A DNA stretch of 33,425 bases from Hydrogenophaga sp. (GTDB lineage: Bacteria > Pseudomonadota > Gammaproteobacteria > Burkholderiales > Burkholderiaceae_C), in NCBI RefSeq assembly GCF_018780385.1, contig NZ_JADMJO010000078.1, forward strand, positions 1 through 33,425. Direction: 5' to 3'. Each line of letters opens with the position of its first letter. The stretch's first letter is position 1. The notes beneath the pieces were generated by a model. That model was not told where the DNA came from, ran no database searches, and saw only the letters and a program-made list of their open reading frames with translations. Of the stretch, positions 24,115 through 32,253 are shown in pieces. Position numbers and translations under genes: made by a program.

Positions 24115-25851
24115 TCAGGCGGCTTTGGCGGTGGCCGGACTGGCCACACGCAGGCGCTGGTAAGCCACCTTCTCCTGATCGTTGAGTTCGACCACGTAGG
24201 GCTCCACCTCGCGCTTTCGGAACCTGGCGTTGCCATCGCCGTCGCTGGTGACGTTGGTGTGGCAGAACCAGTTTTCGTCGTCTTTTTCCGGGTGATCCAC
24301 ACACAGGTGGTACAGCCCCCAGCGGCTTTCGGTACGGAACAGCGAAGAGCGCGCGGCCAGTTCGGCGCAGTCGCGGATGGTGTGGGCTTCCATGGCACGC
24401 ATGAGCTCGTGCGGGTCTGCGGCCACCATGTGATCCAGGTCTTCGCGGATCTCGTCAAAGCGCTGCAGTCCGATCTCCATCTTGCGCGTGACCTTGGGCG
24501 GCTGCAGGTAGTCGTTGACCACTCGGCGGGTCTTGTATTCGATCTGGAACGGCGTGGGTCCCTCGCTGCGCGACAGCGGTGCGGCAATGCGCTCACGCTC
24601 AACCTGCACACGGTCCTGGTCGATGCGCGGATCGCTGGCACCGGCCACGTAGTCGGCAGCGTTCTCACCGCAGAACTTGCCGTAGACGAAAGCGCCCAGC
24701 ATGTAGTTGTGTGGAATGCTGGCGCAGTCGCCCGCCGCGTACAGGCCGGGAATGGAGCATTCGCCACGCTCGTTGGTCCAGATGCCGGAGGCGCTGTGTC
24801 CGCTGCAGAAGCCGATCTCGGAGATGTGCATCTCGATCATGGCCTTGCGGTAGTCCGTACCGCGCCCCTCGTGGAAGCGGCCACGGCTGGGGCGCTCGTT
24901 GGTGTGCAGGATGTGCTCGATCTCCGAGATGGTCTCCTCGGCCAGGTGGTCGAGCTTCAGAAACACCGGACCCTTGCCACCTTCGAGTTCGTTGAAGAAC
25001 TCCATCATCATCTGGCCGCTCCAGTAGTCACATTCGATGAAACGCTCCCCTGCGTTGTTCGAGGTGTAGCCCCCGAACGGACCGGTCACGTAGGCACAGG
25101 CCGGGCCGTTGTAGTCCTTGATCAGCGGGTTGATCTGGAAGCACTCGAGATTCGTGAGCTCGGCGCCGGCGTGGTAGGCCATCACATGGCCTTCGCCTGT
25201 GTTGGTCGGGTTCTCGTAGGTGCCGAACATGTAGCCCGAAGCCGGCAACCCGAGGCGACCGGCCGCGCCGGTGCAGATCACCACCGCCTTGGCCTTGATG
25301 ACGTAGAAGTCGGCGGTGCGGCAGTCAAAGCCCATCACCCCCGTGATCTCGCCACTGGCGCCGGTGAGCAGCCGGGTGGCCACCACGCGGTTGGTGATTT
25401 CCACACGCGCCTTCTTCAGCTGGCGGTACAGCACGCGCTTCATGTGGTGGCCTTCGGGCATGGGCAACACGTAGCTGCCGATGTGATGCACCTTGCGCAC
25501 GGCGTAGTCGCCGGTCTCGTCCTTCTCGAACTTGATGCCCCACCGGTCCAGCTCCTCGATCATGGCGAAGCTGTTGGCTGCGTAGGCGTAGACACCCTTC
25601 TGGTCCACGATGCCGTCGTTGGCCACCGTGATCTCCTTGGTGTACTGCTCGGGCGTGGCGTGACCAGGTATCACCGCATTGTTCAAACCATCCATGCCCA
25701 TGGAGATGGCGCCGCTGCGCTTGACGTTGGCCTTGTCCAGCAGCAGGACGCGCAGCTTGGGATTCTTCTCCTTGGCTTTGACCGCGGCCATGGGGCCACC
25801 GGTGCCGCCACCGATCACCACAATGTCGTACTCGAGTTCAATGGTTTTCAT
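24115..25851 (-). CDS. AprA-like FAD flavoprotein (fumarate reductase/APS reductase superfamily)
   Basis: A 578-residue flavoprotein. The N-terminal FAD-binding motif VVIGGGTGGPMAA (residues 11-23) is followed by LLLDKANVKRSGAISMGMDGLNN, which matches the AprA/succinate dehydrogenase superfamily. Later come AVVICTGAAGRLGLPASGYM, SGHSASGIWTNERGECSIPGLYAAGDCAS and, near the C-terminus, DPHELMRAMEAHTI and SLFRTESRWGLYHLCVDHP, a segment close to AprA's final domain (HELMRAWE, LFRKETRW). AprA is nearer 640 residues, so internal loops are shorter and activity on adenylylsulfate cannot be assumed. The AprB-like ferredoxin follows by 29 bp. It is the probable catalytic core of the cluster, oxidising or reducing an unknown substrate. 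Loss of classical capping residues cannot be judged by eye. Confidence 0.9.
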   Translation of the reverse strand: MKTIELEYDIVVIGGGTGGPMAAVKAKEKNPKLRVLLLDKANVKRSGAISMGMDGLNNAVIPGHATPEQYTKEITVANDGIVDQKGVYAYAANSFAMIEELDRWGIKFEKDETGDYAVRKVHHIGSYVLPMPEGHHMKRVLYRQLKKARVEITNRVVATRLLTGASGEITGVMGFDCRTADFYVIKAKAVVICTGAAGRLGLPASGYMFGTYENPTNTGEGHVMAYHAGAELTNLECFQINPLIKDYNGPACAYVTGPFGGYTSNNAGERFIECDYWSGQMMMEFFNELEGGKGPVFLKLDHLAEETISEIEHILHTNERPSRGRFHEGRGTDYRKAMIEMHISEIGFCSGHSASGIWTNERGECSIPGLYAAGDCASIPHNYMLGAFVYGKFCGENAADYVAGASDPRIDQDRVQVERERIAAPLSRSEGPTPFQIEYKTRRVVNDYLQPPKVTRKMEIGLQRFDEIREDLDHMVAADPHELMRAMEAHTIRDCAELAARSSLFRTESRWGLYHLCVDHPEKDDENWFCHTNVTSDGDGNARFRKREVEPYVVELNDQEKVAYQRLRVASPATAKAA

Positions 25852-25886
25852 AAAGACCTTTCGGGTTGTTCACAGGGGTTGAGGTG

Positions 25887-26681
25887 TCAGAGCGGGGCGC
25901 GATCGACGCGCACCTTGTACTGAAAGGCGTCTCCGCGGTAATAGAGGTGCTCGTAATCGATCGGGGTGCCATCGCTGGTGTGGGTGGTTCGCTCGATGAC
26001 CAGCACCGGCGAGCCCTCTTCCACCTGCAGTTGCCCGGCCAGTCGCTCGTCGGCCAGCGTGGAGCCGATCTGCAGGTCGGCATGGCCCAGCGACATGCCG
26101 TAGTCGTTTTCCAGAATCACGAAGACGTCGCGGCTCGCGAGGTCTTCCTTGGCCAGGCGCGCGCCGATGGTTACGGGCAGGTAGGTGATGTCCAGCGAGA
26201 TCGGTTCGCGGTTGAGAAAGCGTAGGCGCTGCAACTCGGTGACGCGTGCCCGCTTGGTCAGTTGCAGGCGTTCCTGCACCTGGGCCGACGGCACTACCGT
26301 GCGCATGGACACGACACGCGCAAACGTCTCGTAGCCCATCTGCCGCATGGCTTCACCAAACCCCTGCAGCTTGCCCAGGTCCTGAAACGCCTTGGGCTTA
26401 GCCACGAAAGTGCCCTTGCCATGGATGCGAAACACCAGGCCCTCGTTCTGCAGGTCGCTCAAGGCCTGGCGCACCGTGATGCGGCTGACATTGAAGGCAG
26501 ACATCATTTCGCTCTCTGAAGGCATTTGCGCGTGGGGCTTGTAAGTGCCATCGAGCACGCGAGCGCGCAGGATTTCCTTGATCTGCTCGTACAAAGGCTT
26601 AGGCGAGGACAGCTGAATTTCGTCCGCCTGCCTGGGCAAAGGAAGATTGGTGACGACTGCGCGTAAACCGTTGGAGGCCAT
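25887..26681 (-). CDS. GntR-family (HutC subfamily) transcription regulator
   Basis: A 264-residue regulator. The winged helix-turn-helix spans about residues 28-95: PLYEQIKEILRARVLDGTYK, PSESEMMSAFNVSRITVRQAL, LVFRIHGKGTFVA. A UTRA ligand-binding domain follows (LQRLRFLNREPISLDITYLP, VLVIERTTHTSDGTPIDYEHLYYRGD), placing it in the HutC subfamily. It is the first gene of the minus-strand cluster, 35 bp ahead of the flavoprotein, and carries a palindrome in its own leader. It likely represses the cluster and releases on binding the substrate or a metabolite of it (family knowledge plus inference). Confidence 0.93.
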   Translation of the reverse strand: MASNGLRAVVTNLPLPRQADEIQLSSPKPLYEQIKEILRARVLDGTYKPHAQMPSESEMMSAFNVSRITVRQALSDLQNEGLVFRIHGKGTFVAKPKAFQDLGKLQGFGEAMRQMGYETFARVVSMRTVVPSAQVQERLQLTKRARVTELQRLRFLNREPISLDITYLPVTIGARLAKEDLASRDVFVILENDYGMSLGHADLQIGSTLADERLAGQLQVEEGSPVLVIERTTHTSDGTPIDYEHLYYRGDAFQYKVRVDRAPL

Positions 26682-26702
26682 GGTTTTGCTCGTTTCGTGG
26701 AA

Positions 26703-26718
26703 ACTTGTTATGACAAGT
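26703..26718. promoter_or_regulatory. Palindromic operator candidate upstream of gntR
   Basis: ACTTGT-TATG-ACAAGT is a perfect 6-bp inverted repeat, ending 22 bases before the gntR start. It overlaps a second palindrome, ATGAC-AA-GTCAT (26710-26721). Sites of this size and TTGT/ACAA composition are common for HutC-type GntR regulators, so autoregulation is likely. No strong -35/-10 pair was identified beside it. No second copy was found in the 35-bp gap before the flavoprotein gene. The remaining bases to 26857 show nothing further. Confidence 0.5.
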
Positions 26719-26857
26719 CATGATGAGCAAAAGCTGTGCCAGCCAAATTCTCTAGATCTGCACGACAAACAAGCTAAATCCGACTTCAATTAGCCGCCAC
26801 ATTGCGGTTGTGGTGCGCGCGCGTCCCTCAACCGGTGCGCCACTGGCGAGTTACGCA

Positions 26858-27447
26858 CTATTCAGTGGCGCATCCGGTGGATGTAACGAACCCGTAGCCC
26901 TGCAGCAACTGAGCGATGCGCTGGACTTGAGCGGCGGTGACGTCGCGCCCGACCGCGCTGAAGTGGGCGGCAGGGGAACAACGGCCGCTGGCGCCTTCCT
27001 CTGCCTTGGCAACGTAGTCGAAAACAGTGGAGGCGAGGACGCCCAGGTCCTCGATCTTCTTGATCTCGATGTCGGCGGCAGTTTCCTTGAGTGTGGCGGC
27101 GATGACCGCAAGGTACTGGTCGGCCTTCTGCGGCTAGTACTGCTGTAAGGTGCGCAGGGCGCGCAGCAGTTCCTTGGGGCGGCGGCCGAACAGGGCAAAC
27201 GACTGGCTGGCCACTGGCAGGCTGGGGATGACTTTGATCCCCTCCTGTTGGAGTGTCTGGAGCACATATTCACGTCGTCATCGCCCAGCGTCGGGCAGTC
27301 GGCCGTGGTTGCGGCCTCGAAGGCGTGTTTGCCTTGCACCGTCATGCCCACGACCTGGACGCGGTGTGATCCGGCGCCAATGAAGATCAAGTGGCCGGGG
27401 TACCGATCACGCTTTGCTGTTCCATCTAGAAAGCTACTACGGGACAC
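26858..27447 (-). pseudogene. Decayed gene of unknown family
   Basis: Two frames share one apparent reading. The upstream part (from 27447) reads RDRYPGHLIFIGAGSHRVQVV, then GKHAFEAATTADCPTLGDDD. A frame change near 27260 leads into LQTLQQEGIKVIPSLPVASQ and LFGRRPKELLRALRTLQQY. An in-frame TAG near 27130 interrupts it, and DQYLAVIAATLKETAADIEIK through LQGYGFVTSTG then runs to TAG 26858-26860. Composition is protein-like on both sides of both lesions, so this was once one gene. No ribosome site is obvious. I do not recognise the family. The stretch 27448-27561 has no gene. Confidence 0.45.
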
Positions 27448-27561
27448 CGGTGCTGGACAGCGCGAACTGATCGGATGCGAGCCAATTGAAATGGCTGATC
27501 AATTACTTCCATGTCGTATGCAGGGAGCACCGGATTGCTATCCATAAGGTAGATTCAGCGC

Positions 27562-28485
27562 ATGAATAGACGAGATCTCCTGAGCGGGCTTGCGGCGCTG
27601 CTCCCCAGCGAACTCCTGCTTGCTAACCAGCCTCATCGGGGCAAGCTGGTGATTGTCGGAGGCGCTGAAAAACGTTGGAAAGATCGCCTGATCCTTCGCA
27701 GCTTCCTTGAGCACGCAGGTGGTATCTCCGTACGCGTGTGCCTTTTGGTGGCGGCTTCATCGGAACCGGCCGAAGCGGCCGCAAGTTACTTGCGGGCGTT
27801 CTCGGACCTCGGCGTTAAGGACTGCGAAGCGCTGCCCGTTATAGACCGGGCCGGCGCCTTCGCGCCTGAGGTGGCGAAGTCCATCCTCGAAGCAAACGCG
27901 GTCTTCATCACCGGCGGTGACCAGGCGCGCCTGATGACCTCCCTTTGGGAGACGCCTGCACTGGCCGCGCTGCACCGGGCGCACCATCTGCACGGGTGCT
28001 GCATCGGTGGCACGAGTGCCGGAGCCGCGGCAATGTCGCGCCACATGATCTCGGACGGTGAGGCTGTGCACCGCCCACGCAAGGGCGTGGTGGAAACCGA
28101 TATCGGGATGGGCCTGCTGACATCCGCGATCGTCGACCAGCATTTCTCGGAGCGCCGGCGTTTGGCGCGCCTGCTTTCGGCGCTGGCGCGTAGACCCGAC
28201 CTGCTTGGCGTCGGCGTGGACGAGAACACGGCATTGGTGATCGATGGCGAAAAGGGGATTGAAGTCGTCGGGACAGGCGTGGTCACTTTGGTCGATCCCT
28301 CCTATGCCCGCACCAACATCGACGGACTTGAGGACGAAGGGCTGCTAGAACTTCTGGGACTGCAGCTCCACACGCTGCCATCGGGCCACCGTTACCCGGT
28401 GAACGGCTTCGCGGGGGCCGCTTGGCCGCCCGAATTGCTGAAAGCTGTGCAACGGCTGGTACAGCCTGGTCCGGTGCGGCTTTAG
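27562..28485 (+). CDS. Cyanophycinase-like peptidase S51 protein
   Basis: A 307-residue protein of the peptidase S51 family. GKLVIVGGAEKRW opens the fold, then AVFITGGDQARLM. The nucleophile is Ser152 in GGTSAGAAAMS, with VDQHFSERRRLARLL (His194) and GVGVDENTALVI (Glu221) supplying further family positions. Cyanophycinase releases beta-Asp-Arg from cyanophycin; close relatives act on other isoaspartyl peptides. The N-terminus, MNRRDLLSGLAALLPSELLLA, looks like a short signal sequence with a paired Arg, so export is possible, which would suit external cyanophycin. No cyanophycin synthetase is nearby. The ribosome site (AAGG about 12 bases upstream) is weak. Confidence 0.88.
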   Translation: MNRRDLLSGLAALLPSELLLANQPHRGKLVIVGGAEKRWKDRLILRSFLEHAGGISVRVCLLVAASSEPAEAAASYLRAFSDLGVKDCEALPVIDRAGAFAPEVAKSILEANAVFITGGDQARLMTSLWETPALAALHRAHHLHGCCIGGTSAGAAAMSRHMISDGEAVHRPRKGVVETDIGMGLLTSAIVDQHFSERRRLARLLSALARRPDLLGVGVDENTALVIDGEKGIEVVGTGVVTLVDPSYARTNIDGLEDEGLLELLGLQLHTLPSGHRYPVNGFAGAAWPPELLKAVQRLVQPGPVRL

Positions 28486-28740
28486 CGTGTCTCGCCGCAA
28501 TACCCCACCAAGACCAGCGGCTCGGTGCCCCTGTAGGCACTGGGCAGCGATGAGCAAGCCTTCGGTTGCGCATTCGTGATTCATGGGGCTGGTGGCTCGC
28601 TCAGTGGAGTGAAAGACTCCCCAATGTAGGACGTTGGAATATGCTGCACTCTGCGCAGAAACACAGGCTGCCAGTACCGTTTGATGTTTGCCGCACCTAC
28701 CGGCGCCAGACCTGGCCAGCCCCGTCACTCTTGGTTTGTC
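28486..28740. other. Intergenic region; no gene seen
   Basis: This is the space between the cyanophycinase-like gene and the converging SH3 pseudogene. A weak GCGGC/GCCGC stem at 28478-28497 spans the stop codon of the S51 gene, but without a T-run it is not called a terminator. Confidence 0.35.
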
Positions 28741-29196
28741 CTACCAGCCCCAAAGCAAGCTCTTGGCAATCCAGCCGCTTTTCGTCCCCTCTCTCTCGAC
28801 ACGGACCCATCGCCCGCGCTTTTCGAGCGTGCGCATCAATTCACCGTACTCTGCCTTGCCTACGATTCGGTACTGAGTCCCCGGACCGCTACGCACATTG
28901 GCGGTGGGGCGCTTAACCAAATGGTAGGGCGTGTTGCCAGTTAACGAGCGTGCCACCCAGCCGGTGTCGCCTTCAAAGTCTTTGACCTGCAGCCATCGGA
29001 CTTGGCGTTTGAGAACTTACAGCGGGTACCCCCTTTTCAGTTCCCACAACACTTCTGTATGGGTTCCAGGCCCAGAACGCATGTTCAGTGTGCTGCCTTT
29101 GACGCTGACCATGTTCTGGGCCATCGCGCTTGAGAGGGTGGCCGAGCAAAGAATCGCGGCAATCACAAAGCGGCGTGCGGTCGTTGCTGCAAGCAT
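28741..29196 (-). pseudogene. SH3-domain periplasmic protein gene with an in-frame TAA
   Basis: One continuous frame of 151 codons runs from ATG 29196 (AAGGAG upstream) to a stop at 28741. It has a signal peptide ending SSAMAQ, then two bacterial SH3 (SH3_3) repeats: STLNMRSGPGTHTEVLWELKRG and TANVRSGPGTQYRIVGKAEYG. A single TAA at 29017-29019 lies between LKRGYPL and VLKRQVRWLQVKDF, where family members carry a Lys (AAA), so one A-to-T change explains the break. Frame and family pattern continue on both sides. Such proteins are small periplasmic or wall-associated proteins of poorly known function. A sequencing error is possible. Confidence 0.7.
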
Positions 29197-29552
29197 GCGA
29201 GGGTAGCTCCTTGAAAAAGTAGAAGAGACGATTTGGGTGGAGGTCTTGTGAGTTGGCAAGTTCCCCAGTTGACGCCATGAGAAGCATTCACTGCGGGCAA
29301 GGACTACGGCCAAAGCTCCTCGGGCAACCGGTCTCGGCGGCACAGCGGTCGCACGGAGCAACCTCTGTCGAATTCACAGATATGAAAATCTCATTCCTTC
29401 GAAACGCAGGCCGCGAGTGTCCCAATTCAGTCTGGGGACTAAACCGCTCTCGCGGTAGTCTCCGAGCGTGGAGGGTTGGTTGACGGCGATGGTGCATCGC
29501 GCCGATGTTGTGAGCCGAGGCGATTGGCCTTGATCACGACAGGAGCACCATC
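29197..29552. other. Region before the IS91-type unit, with a short hairpin
   Basis: No gene is supported in these 356 bases. ACCGC-TCTC-GCGGT (29443-29456) forms a 5-bp stem with a 4-base loop and may belong to the terminus of the IS91-type element, whose ends carry short hairpins. The exact element boundary cannot be fixed by eye. Confidence 0.35.
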
Positions 29553-30428
29553 ATGAATGCACCCCATCCGACGGTTTCACCGTTGCGCCAGCGCATGCTC
29601 GAGGACATGCGAATGCGCAGGCTTGCGCCCAAGACCCAGACAGCCTACATCCGAGCGGTGCGCCGCTTTGCCGCCTACCTGGGTCGGCCCCCAGACACCG
29701 CCACCGTGGAAGAGCTGCGCAACTTCCAGCTGCACCTGGTGGACCAGGGCACCTCACCCACCACCCTCAACGCCACCATCACCGGGCTGAAGTTCTTCTG
29801 CGAGATCACCCTGGATCGTGCAGAGTTGACGACCAAGATGCAGCCCGTTCATGTGCCTCGCACCTTGCCGGTGGTGCTCAGCCGCGAGGAAGTGGCGCGC
29901 TTGATCGCAGCAGCACCCAACCTCAAGCACCAGACCGCGCTGTCGCTGGCCTACGGCACGGGCCTGCGTGCCAGTGAGGTGGTTTCCTTGAAGGTCGGCG
30001 ATATCGACAGCCAACGCATGACTCTGCGCGTGGAACAAGGCAAGGGCAGCAAGGACCGCTACGCCATGCTCTCGCCCGTGCTGCTGGAGCGCCTTCGGGT
30101 CTGGTGGCGCGTGGCCCATGCGCAAGGCAAGATGCTCGACGGCGGATGGCTATTCCCGGGCATGAATCCAGTCGACCCGCTCACAACCCGCCAGCTCAAC
30201 CGCGCCATTCACATGGCGGCCGAGTCGGCGCACATCGACAAGCGCGTGTCCATGCACACGCTGCGCCACAGCTTTGCGACCCACCTGCTGGAGCAGAAGG
30301 TGGACATCCGGGTGATCCAGGTTCTGCTGGGGCACAAGAAGCTGGAGACGACAGCCATGTACGCGCAGGTGGCCACTGACGTCCTGCGCGAGGTGGTCAG
30401 CCCGCTGGAGCAGCTCAGCACCGCGTAG
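29553..30428 (+). CDS. Tyrosine recombinase/integrase of the IS91-type element
   Basis: A 291-residue phage-integrase-family protein. The N-terminal SAM-like domain (KTQTAYIRAVRRFAAYLG) is followed by the catalytic domain with Arg in AYGTGLRASEVVSL, HxxR in HTLRHSFATHLLE, His in VLLGHKKLE and Tyr in TTAMYAQV. This order fits XerC/D-type enzymes. AGGAG lies upstream of the ATG. It ends 7 bp before the transposase start, so the two are co-translated. Its job in IS91-type elements is not well defined; it may resolve circular intermediates. Confidence 0.94.
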   Translation: MNAPHPTVSPLRQRMLEDMRMRRLAPKTQTAYIRAVRRFAAYLGRPPDTATVEELRNFQLHLVDQGTSPTTLNATITGLKFFCEITLDRAELTTKMQPVHVPRTLPVVLSREEVARLIAAAPNLKHQTALSLAYGTGLRASEVVSLKVGDIDSQRMTLRVEQGKGSKDRYAMLSPVLLERLRVWWRVAHAQGKMLDGGWLFPGMNPVDPLTTRQLNRAIHMAAESAHIDKRVSMHTLRHSFATHLLEQKVDIRVIQVLLGHKKLETTAMYAQVATDVLREVVSPLEQLSTA

Positions 30429-30435
30429 GCCCACC

Positions 30436-31641
30436 ATGGGCACCGCTGCCCTGGAGGTGGCGGACATCTTCCGCACCCACGGGCCGGCCTGGCGGCAAGC
30501 CCAGCGCTCCCACCTGAGCCTGGGTCAGCTCAAGGTCATGACAGCCATTGAACAGTGCCGCAGCGCGGCACTGGGAGGACATGTGCTGCGCTGTGAAGAC
30601 TGCCAGCGCCTGCAGGTCGCCTACAACTCGTGCCGCAACCGGCACTGCCCCAAGTGCCAGGCCAGTGCTGCACAGCGCTGGCTGGATGCGCGCCAGGCCG
30701 ACTTGCTACCCGTGGACTACTTCCATGTGGTCTTCACGCTGCCCGCACCCATCAGCGAGATCGCGTACTGGAACAAGGCCGTCGTCTACGGCCTGCTGTT
30801 TGAGGTGGCGGCACAGACGCTGCGCACCATCGCCGCTGATCCCCGGCACCTGGGCGCGCAGATCGGCGCCACCCTGGTGCTACACACCTGGGGTTCGGCG
30901 CTCACGCACCACCCGCACGTCCACGGCATCGTGCCCGGCGGCGGGCTCTCTCCCGACGGCCAGCGTTGGGTGGCTTGCCGACCGGGATTCTTCCTGCCGG
31001 TGCGCGTGCTCTCGCGTCTGTTCAGGCGGCGCTTCCTGGAAGCACTGGAGCAAGAGCACCGCGCAGGTACGTTGCAGTTCTTCTCGCAACACACCGCGCT
31101 GGGCGATCCGAAGGCCTTCGCGCGGTGGCTCGCGCCACTGCGCCGATGTGAATGGGTGGTCTATGCCAAGAAGCCGTTTGCGGGGCCACAGGCTGTACTG
31201 GCCTACCTCTCGCGCTACACGCACCGGGTGGCGATCTCCAACTCGCGCCTGGTGGCGCACGACGAGCGAGGTGTGACGTTCCGCTGGAAGGACTACCGTG
31301 ACAAGGGGCCCGCCCAAGGCAAGACTCGCCACAAGACGATGACGCTCTCGCCCGAGGAGTTCATGCGCCGCTTCCTGCTGCACGTCTTGCCCGGCGGGTT
31401 CCACCGCATCCGGCACTACGGGTTGCTGGCCAACCCCCATCGAAGGGAGTGCATCGAGCAGGCGCGCCAGCTGCTCATGCCTGAGGCGCCAGGCGCACGG
31501 GCCGAGAAGGCCGGGCGCGGTGTGGTCGAGCAGATCCGCCCGACCTTCGTCTGCGTTCACTGCGGCGCGATGATGCTCATCGTCGAGACCTTCGCACGCG
31601 GGCAGTCCATTCGCACACCTCACCAGCGAGGACCACCGTGA
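30436..31641 (+). CDS. IS91-family transposase
   Basis: A 401-residue rolling-circle transposase. An N-terminal zinc-binding block, CEDCQRLQVAYNSCRNRHCPKCQ in pattern, is followed by DYFHVVFTLP, HHPHVHGIVPGGG (HUH-like metal site) and AYLSRYTHRVAISNSRL (catalytic tyrosine region). A further zinc-type CVHC lies near the end. Length and domain order are normal for the family and the frame is uninterrupted. The ATG is directly coupled to the recombinase gene. Confidence 0.95.
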   Translation: MGTAALEVADIFRTHGPAWRQAQRSHLSLGQLKVMTAIEQCRSAALGGHVLRCEDCQRLQVAYNSCRNRHCPKCQASAAQRWLDARQADLLPVDYFHVVFTLPAPISEIAYWNKAVVYGLLFEVAAQTLRTIAADPRHLGAQIGATLVLHTWGSALTHHPHVHGIVPGGGLSPDGQRWVACRPGFFLPVRVLSRLFRRRFLEALEQEHRAGTLQFFSQHTALGDPKAFARWLAPLRRCEWVVYAKKPFAGPQAVLAYLSRYTHRVAISNSRLVAHDERGVTFRWKDYRDKGPAQGKTRHKTMTLSPEEFMRRFLLHVLPGGFHRIRHYGLLANPHRRECIEQARQLLMPEAPGARAEKAGRGVVEQIRPTFVCVHCGAMMLIVETFARGQSIRTPHQRGPP

Positions 31642-32253
31642 GCACTTCGGCGTTCGCAACTTTGAGTGTGTCTGGAGCGGGCTCACCACGGCTCTCTGCA
31701 GACCCCTGCGTCCGACTCAGAAATCCACGGCGCGACCCCTGCGAGATCGGCTGCGGATGCTCATGTGAAATCGCACGGTACGCCCTGGTGGCGCCTTCGC
31801 GCACTGGCCAGTTGGCGCAGTTGCCATCGCCAACATCTCTGCGCACTGTCAAATCCCCATAGAGCTGCCAGCTGGTACGCCCAGACGGGTGCTCCCCGCG
31901 GTTTCCTCCCTAGAGGCTTGTACGACGCCCACCCTTCGTGGTCAGCGTGTGTCGTCGGCGCGCCTGCGCGGGAGGGCGTCCTACAACCCTTAACTGAAGC
32001 CGTCGGCCGATCTCCAGAAGTCGTAAGTGCAGCGATTCCTGTCGAGGACGATAAGTAAGTGATCAAGCTGTGGTTGCCACTCAGCGGTCGTTCGTGTGCA
32101 TGTTGTTCTGGGGAACGAGCTACAGGTTTTGGGAGTGTGGCAGACACTGCTACTTGGCAAGGCTTGTGCAACTAATCCGCTGCCGGGCTCAGGTTCTACT
32201 CCAACGAAAGCACGCTCGGCGACGTACGGAGCTGCCCGAAGTTGACATGGACA
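31642..32253. other. Non-coding: IS91-type right tail and upstream flank
   Basis: About 300 bases after the transposase look like the element's non-coding right end, with a GC-rich dyad zone at 31860-31950 (AGCTGCCAGCT and CCCCGCGG) that may hold the origin of transfer. The remainder to the end of the PAP2 gene shows no supported gene on either strand. Confidence 0.35.

Larger units (their letters stand above)
29440..31950 (+). mobile_element. IS91-type insertion element with tyrosine recombinase (approximate ends)
   Basis: It carries a tyrosine recombinase gene and an IS91-family transposase gene 7 bp apart, the usual pairing in one branch of IS91 elements. These move by rolling-circle replication, have no long inverted repeats and make no target duplication, so the ends are only estimates: the hairpin near 29443 on the left and the non-coding tail ending near 31950 on the right. 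Both genes are intact. Such elements can mobilise adjacent DNA by one-ended transposition. Confidence 0.7.

Noticed and set aside
24259..25923. Plus-strand open frame of 554 codons opposite the flavoprotein gene
   Set aside because: His/Val/Ala/Asp-rich, no domain or ribosome site; it is the mirror of a GC-rich gene with clear family motifs on the other strand.
29443..29456. Short hairpin as a transcription terminator
   Set aside because: 5-bp stem without a T-run; more likely part of the IS91-type end, so not called a terminator.
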